From the NCBI GenBank assembly GCA_000149225.2, contig CM000694.1, forward strand, positions 806,001 to 870,000: a stretch of DNA of 64,000 nt, read 5' to 3'. The DNA is from Lachancea kluyveri NRRL Y-12651. Taxonomy: Eukaryota; Ascomycota; Saccharomycetes; Saccharomycetales; Saccharomycetaceae. Of this stretch, positions 59,874-64,000 are shown one piece after another. A program made the position numbers and the translations under genes. The notes under the pieces were generated by a model. The model saw only the letters and a list, made by a program, of their open reading frames with translations, ran no database searches and was not told where the DNA came from. The first letter of the stretch is position 1. Each line of letters begins with the position of its first letter.

Positions 59874-61645
59874 ATGTTGAAGGTAAGTTCCTGATTTTTC
59901 TTGGCTAATTATAGATACAGGATAACTTCTTCGCCTCTATGGCCATATAATGCTTCAAATACTAACAATCATCCGCTATTTTACAGGGTCTAAAACTCTC
60001 CAAAAGAGATAGCAATTCTAAAGGAAAGATCACCTTGGCAGACATATCAGCTCCAACTCAGGATAGCAGTAATGTGGTGAAACATATGAAAACAATCCCA
60101 ATACGTTCAGTTTCGTCTTCATCAACTGGCTCCCACCAACGTCTCAATGCACCGAAATCCAAGGATATATCGTCTCCGGAAAAAGTTATCAAGGCTATGT
60201 ACAACTACCAAGCCCAATCTCCTGGTGAACTATCCTTTGTAAAAGGTGATTTTTTCCACGTTTTGACCGAGGATAGAGAATGGTATGACGCATCTAATCC
60301 ATCAGACGGTAAAAGAGGCATGGTTCCCAAAAGTTACTTTGAAATTTTTGGTCGGACTAGACCAGGTTCCGTAAACGGCAGTGGCAGCTTCGACAGCCCT
60401 TTACAGCACCAGCAGGTTCAACAAATGCCTTCCAAAATGGGCTCCCTATATGCCATTGTTCTGTATGATTTTCAGGCTGAAAAGTCAGATGAACTGACTA
60501 GTTACGCCGGTGAGAACTTGTTTGTTTGTGCGCATCACAACTATGAGTGGTTTATAGCTAAGCCGATTGGCAGGCTAGGTGGCCCTGGTTTAGTTCCTGT
60601 TGGCTTCGTGAGTATCATCGATATAAACACGGGTTACGCTACAGGAAATGATGTAAAAAAAGACATCAAGTTTGTTAATCTTCCTACTGTACAGGAATGG
60701 AAGGGAAATATTGCGAAATATAAGGCTAGCAACATTTCTTTGGGATCTGTTGAACAGCAACAAACTCAGCAGCAGCAGCAGCAGCAGCAGCAGCCGGACG
60801 CCTTTTATCAGCAGCATTATCAGCAGCCACAAAACTCTACTTTCATTACGCACGCTGCAGTCAATTCTTTTTCGCTGGAAGGCGAAAAGTACTGGTTCAA
60901 TGTTGTGTGTGAGTTATCCAACGGTCATAATTGTACACTGAAACGTTATTACGAAGATTTCTACGATTTGCAAGTCAAACTACTAGATTCTTTCCCCGCA
61001 GAGGCTGGAAAGTTGAGGGACAGTCGAGGACAATGGACCGAGCGCATTTTGCCTTATATCCCTGGGCCTGTTCCATATGTCACAGATACCATTACTAAAA
61101 AAAGACGAGATGACTTGGATACCTACGTCAAAGATTTGATTGCATTGCCGCCTCACATCTCTCGTTCAGAGCTTGTAAAATCTCTATTTACAATAAGAAG
61201 AAATGGATTTGATAGGGAGTTTACTCAAGATGCTACTATGAGAACAGACACAATTGCTCTTGCTCCTGCAGCGATTGAAATCCACGATATAAATAGGAAA
61301 AATGAGGACTCTACTCTGACTGGTGAAGATCTGAAACTGTACGAAAAATTGAATGATTTATCTTTAAAGAATGCTACTCCAAAATCAAGGCCGCCTAGTA
61401 TCTTGCCGCCACAAGTCAAACCGACAAAAATCAAGTTTTATTACAAAGACGACATCTTTGCATTACTATTAAACTCTAACATCACATTCACAGAACTTCG
61501 TAGTAAAATCGCGCCGAGAATTGATACCGATGAGTTTAAACTATTTGTCAAACTAGGAGACGAAGTGGGCGAAGAGATAACAAAAGACGTTCAAGTTGCA
61601 GAGATCATACACGGCAAGCTTAAAATTAGCGTTTGTGATGCATGA
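59874..61645 (+). CDS. BEM1: polarity scaffold Bem1, with a 5' intron
   Basis: Exon 1 is nine bases (59874-59882, ATGTTGAAG) and exon 2 is 59987-61645, giving 555 residues (S. cerevisiae 551). The joined start [19 protein letters not shown] matches S. cerevisiae [20 protein letters not shown], while exon 2 alone has no ATG near its start. Bem1 holds Cdc24, Cdc42-GTP and Ste20/Cla4 together at the polarity site. Domains: SH3-1 about 70-127, SH3-2 about 155-215, a polyglutamine run near 260-280, PX about 300-410 ([18 protein letters not shown]), and the PB1 domain about 483-555 ([14 protein letters not shown]) that binds Cdc24. It is convergent with the YPL071C-family gene. Confidence 0.96.
59883..59986 (+). 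other. BEM1 intron (104 bases)
   Basis: Starts GTAAGT at 59883, branch TACTAAC at 59960-59966, ends TTTTACAG at 59979-59986. Confidence 0.93.
60755..60793 (+). repeat. CAG trinucleotide run inside BEM1
   Basis: A run of CAG codons broken by CAA and one ACT encodes about 13 glutamines between the second SH3 and PX domains. Such runs vary in length between strains. Confidence 0.9.
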
Positions 61646-61661
61646 ATAGGGTTTCGGAAGA

Positions 61662-61663
<2 letters not shown>

Positions 61664-61692
<29 letters not shown>
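61664..61692. repeat. A29 homopolymer after BEM1
   Basis: 29 consecutive A residues start 18 bases after the BEM1 stop, in the BEM1/YPL071C convergent gap. It is a likely site of length variation and sequencing error. Confidence 0.9.
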
Positions 61693-61693
<1 letters not shown>

Positions 61694-61807
61694 CAGAAGA
61701 GAGCCTAACTTTCTCACCTAATTATTTGGCCATATCGTATACTTCTCTAATTTTGTATTATTAATACCCGTACAAATTCACGGACTAAGGTATCCCGTCC
61801 TATTTTC

Positions 61808-62269
61808 TTACCCCATGTCGACATCCATAGGCTCGTAGCCATAGTCATCTTCATCAACATCCATATTAACATCTCTTTCCATATTGAAGAGTCCACGTTG
61901 CTTCTGGAACCACGCGAACCACGTTCTGTATACCAGCTCCGCTGTATTATACCATTTAATCACCTGTAGATTGCTAGCCTTTATCTCTTCCCATATTTTA
62001 TCATATAGCTTCGCACTACTCGAATCATTCGAACTGTCCTTTTCTATCAAACCCCATATCCGATCTTTTATAGCGTTCGGTACAATGTGTAGGCCAGCAT
62101 GTTTTGAACTAGTCAAAGACGCTTTTTCCTTCGTTTGGGTTCTTCTGGATAGTGTGTCCGTGCTAATAGATAGGTTTTCCAAATCTTGAATTAGCCGTTG
62201 CCTTTTATAGTTTGATATACCTATATTATCAGGGCTGTGAGATCTCTTCATTTTAGGTCTTGGCATCAT
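61808..62269 (-). CDS. uncharacterised YPL071C-family protein
   Basis: 153 residues (S. cerevisiae YPL071C 156, function unknown, cytoplasm and nucleus). The basic N-terminus (PRPKMKRSHSPDN, YKRQRLIQDLENLSIST) could be a nuclear signal. The middle has a helical, tryptophan-containing core (IKDRIWGLIEKD, KLYDKIWEEIK, VIKWYNTAELVYRTWFAWFQKQR), and the tail is acidic and repetitive in MDVD. The assignment rests mainly on synteny (BEM1 / here / MUK1) plus length and general pattern. Two ATGs lie at the start; the first is used. Confidence 0.75.
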   Translation of the reverse strand: MMPRPKMKRSHSPDNIGISNYKRQRLIQDLENLSISTDTLSRRTQTKEKASLTSSKHAGLHIVPNAIKDRIWGLIEKDSSNDSSSAKLYDKIWEEIKASNLQVIKWYNTAELVYRTWFAWFQKQRGLFNMERDVNMDVDEDDYGYEPMDVDMG

Positions 62270-62625
62270 TATTGCGGTTTTCTGGTGGATCTCTACTTTT
62301 TTAGTTTGTTCTTATCACTGGTGAATGCAGAACCTTCTAGAAACTCCGTTAAATATTTACACAATTTCTGATTATATCGAACATTACAGTCAGGTTTGAT
62401 TAACACTTCCGACTATTGGAATATAGTCTGAACCTAGCTCAGCTCTCTGTGTTTCTTTTTTCACGATTCGCTGTCAGTAGTTTGTTGCGTAATTGGTTTA
62501 GTGATCCTTGGCTCTGATCAAAATAAAGGGCTCCGCTTCGGCAAAACTGTTGAACCTAAAAGACTGCAACACAATGAACAGAGACACCTCAAAAGACGAT
62601 AGATCATTCCCAATCAGTCATTGAA
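62270..62625. other. YPL071C/MUK1 divergent region with a uORF
   Basis: 356 bases. It contains a 16-codon upstream ORF (62574-62624) whose stop ends one base before the MUK1 ATG. No other feature is recognised. Confidence 0.6.
62574..62624 (+). CDS. upstream ORF of MUK1 (16 codons)
   Basis: ATG at 62574 reads MNRDTSKDDRSFPISH and stops with TGA at 62622-62624. Only one base separates the stop from the MUK1 ATG at 62626. If the transcript starts upstream of 62574, the uORF would be met first, so MUK1 would depend on leaky scanning or reinitiation. Whether it is in the mRNA leader is not visible. Confidence 0.5.
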   Translation: MNRDTSKDDRSFPISH

Positions 62626-64000
62626 ATGTTTCACACACCACCGATTAACAACATGAAATTCGATTCTTCTCAAGCAATCAAAGAATCTTACCACCTCCCT
62701 ACAGAAGACTCCTTAAACGTCTTATCAGATCTTTCGAATCAATCTAGCAATGCTAGCAGCAACAGTAATACTGGTCTGACTAAAGAAGAAATTGAGCAAG
62801 AAGTTGAAAGCATAATTTCTTTGCCCTCAGAATTATCGAAATTGATAGATTTGTTTATTGACGATTTAAAGCAACCCAAGTACCTGAGGCCATTAAGTGT
62901 TGTACAATTATCAAGTTTGTTTCAAAGTTTTTACATCAAGTTTGATAGGTCTTCATTCCAGTACCTTACAAGACAAGCTAATGAACCTGCAAATACTTTG
63001 CTAAATGCAAGAGAGTCCTTGAGTAGTGGTTTAAGTGGTATTTTCAACAGAAGTAGAAGTGGTAGCGGAACAAGAAAAAGATCTTCCTCTTTGTTCAGTA
63101 CCGATTCTAACAATGCATTTCAACCTTTATTAACTCCAGAAGAGATCAACAAACAACTTAGAAACAACGAGTTGAATAATCTAAAGATCGAAAGATATAT
63201 GAAATTATGCGAGCATGACGTTTTCCACAAAATCCTTGAGGTGGGTACGTCGGTACCAGGTAATAATAATCACAAACCTTCACGCACATTGAAGGTCACC
63301 AATTTATTCAGAAACAGTCCGGAATTTATCGAGTTTGATAAGTTGTTAAACGAGAAATTAATAACGCTAACCAGTCTCGCCGCACATGGTAAACTGGATT
63401 TGACAAATTTCCTAGCCATGTCTCAAAGAGATGCCAGAGTGGATGAGCTGTGGACGGATTTGGAAAAATTGGTCTACGATTCGATTGCGCCTCACGAGAA
63501 GCTGCAATACTTGCTAAAATTGCACGACGATATGATGACTTTCAACCATACGAGTAACGATGATTTCCTATCTACGCTAATTTACTTGATTATCCACCAA
63601 CCGGTTAAAAACATTTTCTTGAATGTGCAGTTTATTAAGTTGTTTCGTTATAAGAAGAAATTGATTGAAAAGGAATTATATGCGCTAACTAACCTTGAAG
63701 CTGCACTTACATTTGTCCAGAGCTTAACTGTGGCAGATCTTCCTGAAGACTCCAAGGGGAAGCTAAGCCAGGAGGAACGAAAAATCTTGGACACAGCCAT
63801 TACAAATAAGGTTGCATTACCAGAGGTCAAGTTCTGTGGCGAGTCGTCTGCACAGCATCCAGGCCTTCCCCGTAGCAATTCCTATAAAGACTTTGAAAGT
63901 GGGTTCAAAACTGTCAGCACTGCACTAGATTCCTCGTTACGTAACATATTTGGCAAGATAAGATCGTATACACCACCAGCGCAAATCGCATCATCGATTA
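62626..64000 (+). CDS. MUK1: Rab5-family GEF Muk1 (VPS9 domain), 3' end outside the window
   Basis: 458 codons are seen, open to the window's end (S. cerevisiae Muk1 612). Muk1 is a guanine-nucleotide exchange factor for Vps21/Ypt52/Ypt53 that acts with Vps9 in endosome formation. The start MFHTPPINNMKFDSSQAIKESY parallels S. cerevisiae Muk1. Conserved blocks are LPSELSKLIDLFIDDLKQPKY, LSSLFQSFYIKFD and the Ser-rich SSGLSGIFNRSRS. The VPS9 domain follows (DDFLSTLIYLIIHQPVKNIFLNVQFIKLFR, LTNLEAALTFVQSL), and the Ser/Asn tail begins with IRSYTPP. No break is seen in the visible part. Confidence 0.93.
   Translation, partial: MFHTPPINNMKFDSSQAIKESYHLPTEDSLNVLSDLSNQSSNASSNSNTGLTKEEIEQEVESIISLPSELSKLIDLFIDDLKQPKYLRPLSVVQLSSLFQSFYIKFDRSSFQYLTRQANEPANTLLNARESLSSGLSGIFNRSRSGSGTRKRSSSLFSTDSNNAFQPLLTPEEINKQLRNNELNNLKIERYMKLCEHDVFHKILEVGTSVPGNNNHKPSRTLKVTNLFRNSPEFIEFDKLLNEKLITLTSLAAHGKLDLTNFLAMSQRDARVDELWTDLEKLVYDSIAPHEKLQYLLKLHDDMMTFNHTSNDDFLSTLIYLIIHQPVKNIFLNVQFIKLFRYKKKLIEKELYALTNLEAALTFVQSLTVADLPEDSKGKLSQEERKILDTAITNKVALPEVKFCGESSAQHPGLPRSNSYKDFESGFKTVSTALDSSLRNIFGKIRSYTPPAQIASSI

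Overview
The window is 64 kb of nuclear chromosome from a budding yeast of the family Saccharomycetaceae. It is compact and about 40% GC. Introns are short, start GTATGT, GTACGT or GTAAGT and mostly carry TACTAAC branch sites. Nearly every gene has a clear Saccharomyces cerevisiae counterpart, at moderate to high identity judged from memory. Gene order gives the clearest clue to identity. Genes that S. cerevisiae splits between chromosome XVI left (YPL087-YPL070) and chromosome II right (YBR183-YBR200) lie here interleaved in one row, and the families duplicated in S. cerevisiae (YDC1/YPC1, RPS9A/B, RPL21A/B, YPL077C/YBR197C) occur once. That is the layout expected before the whole-genome duplication. 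I infer a non-duplicated species, most likely of the Zygosaccharomyces/Torulaspora group; the exact species cannot be settled by eye.

Layout: 0-5.5 kb holds the 3' end of a short-chain dehydrogenase, an alkaline ceramidase (YDC1/YPC1), and then two PLP-enzyme genes that are not in this place in S. cerevisiae: a BIO3-type aminotransferase and a diverged L-threonine-aldolase-like gene. 5.7-20.1 kb holds ELP3, SEC16, MBA1, BRO1 and SEN54. 20.1-22 kb is a gene-poor stretch with a small metallothionein-like gene. 22-31.3 kb holds PCH2 (spliced), GDT1, NTC20 and MOT1. 32.2-33.5 kb holds a homocitrate synthase that lacks the usual C-terminal tail. 34-41.8 kb holds RPS9 and RPL21 (both spliced), RIM2, MED8, AIM4 and ATP4, where the last two need a 5' intron to make sense. 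42-50 kb holds MSI1, PGI1, a YPL077C/YBR197C-family gene, GPI2 and TAF5. 50-64 kb holds GCR1, YTA6/SAP1, KTR4, UBP16, BEM1 (with a 5' intron), a YPL071C-family gene and the first part of MUK1.

Most of these are housekeeping genes for transcription, translation, secretion, mitochondrial function and cell polarity. They do not form an operon-like system. One functional link is visible: GCR1, the glycolytic activator, is in the same window as its classical type of target, PGI1, whose promoter has Gcr1-type CTTCC boxes.

The less ordinary points are the inserted PLP-enzyme pair, the metallothionein, the tail-less homocitrate synthase, six introns (three in genes that are intronless in S. cerevisiae as I remember it), repeated short motifs in SEC16, a 13-bp perfect hairpin upstream of KTR4 and a GC-rich CTAGG-repeat island upstream of RPL21. 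I found no convincing tRNA, CRISPR, transposon, LTR element or centromere.
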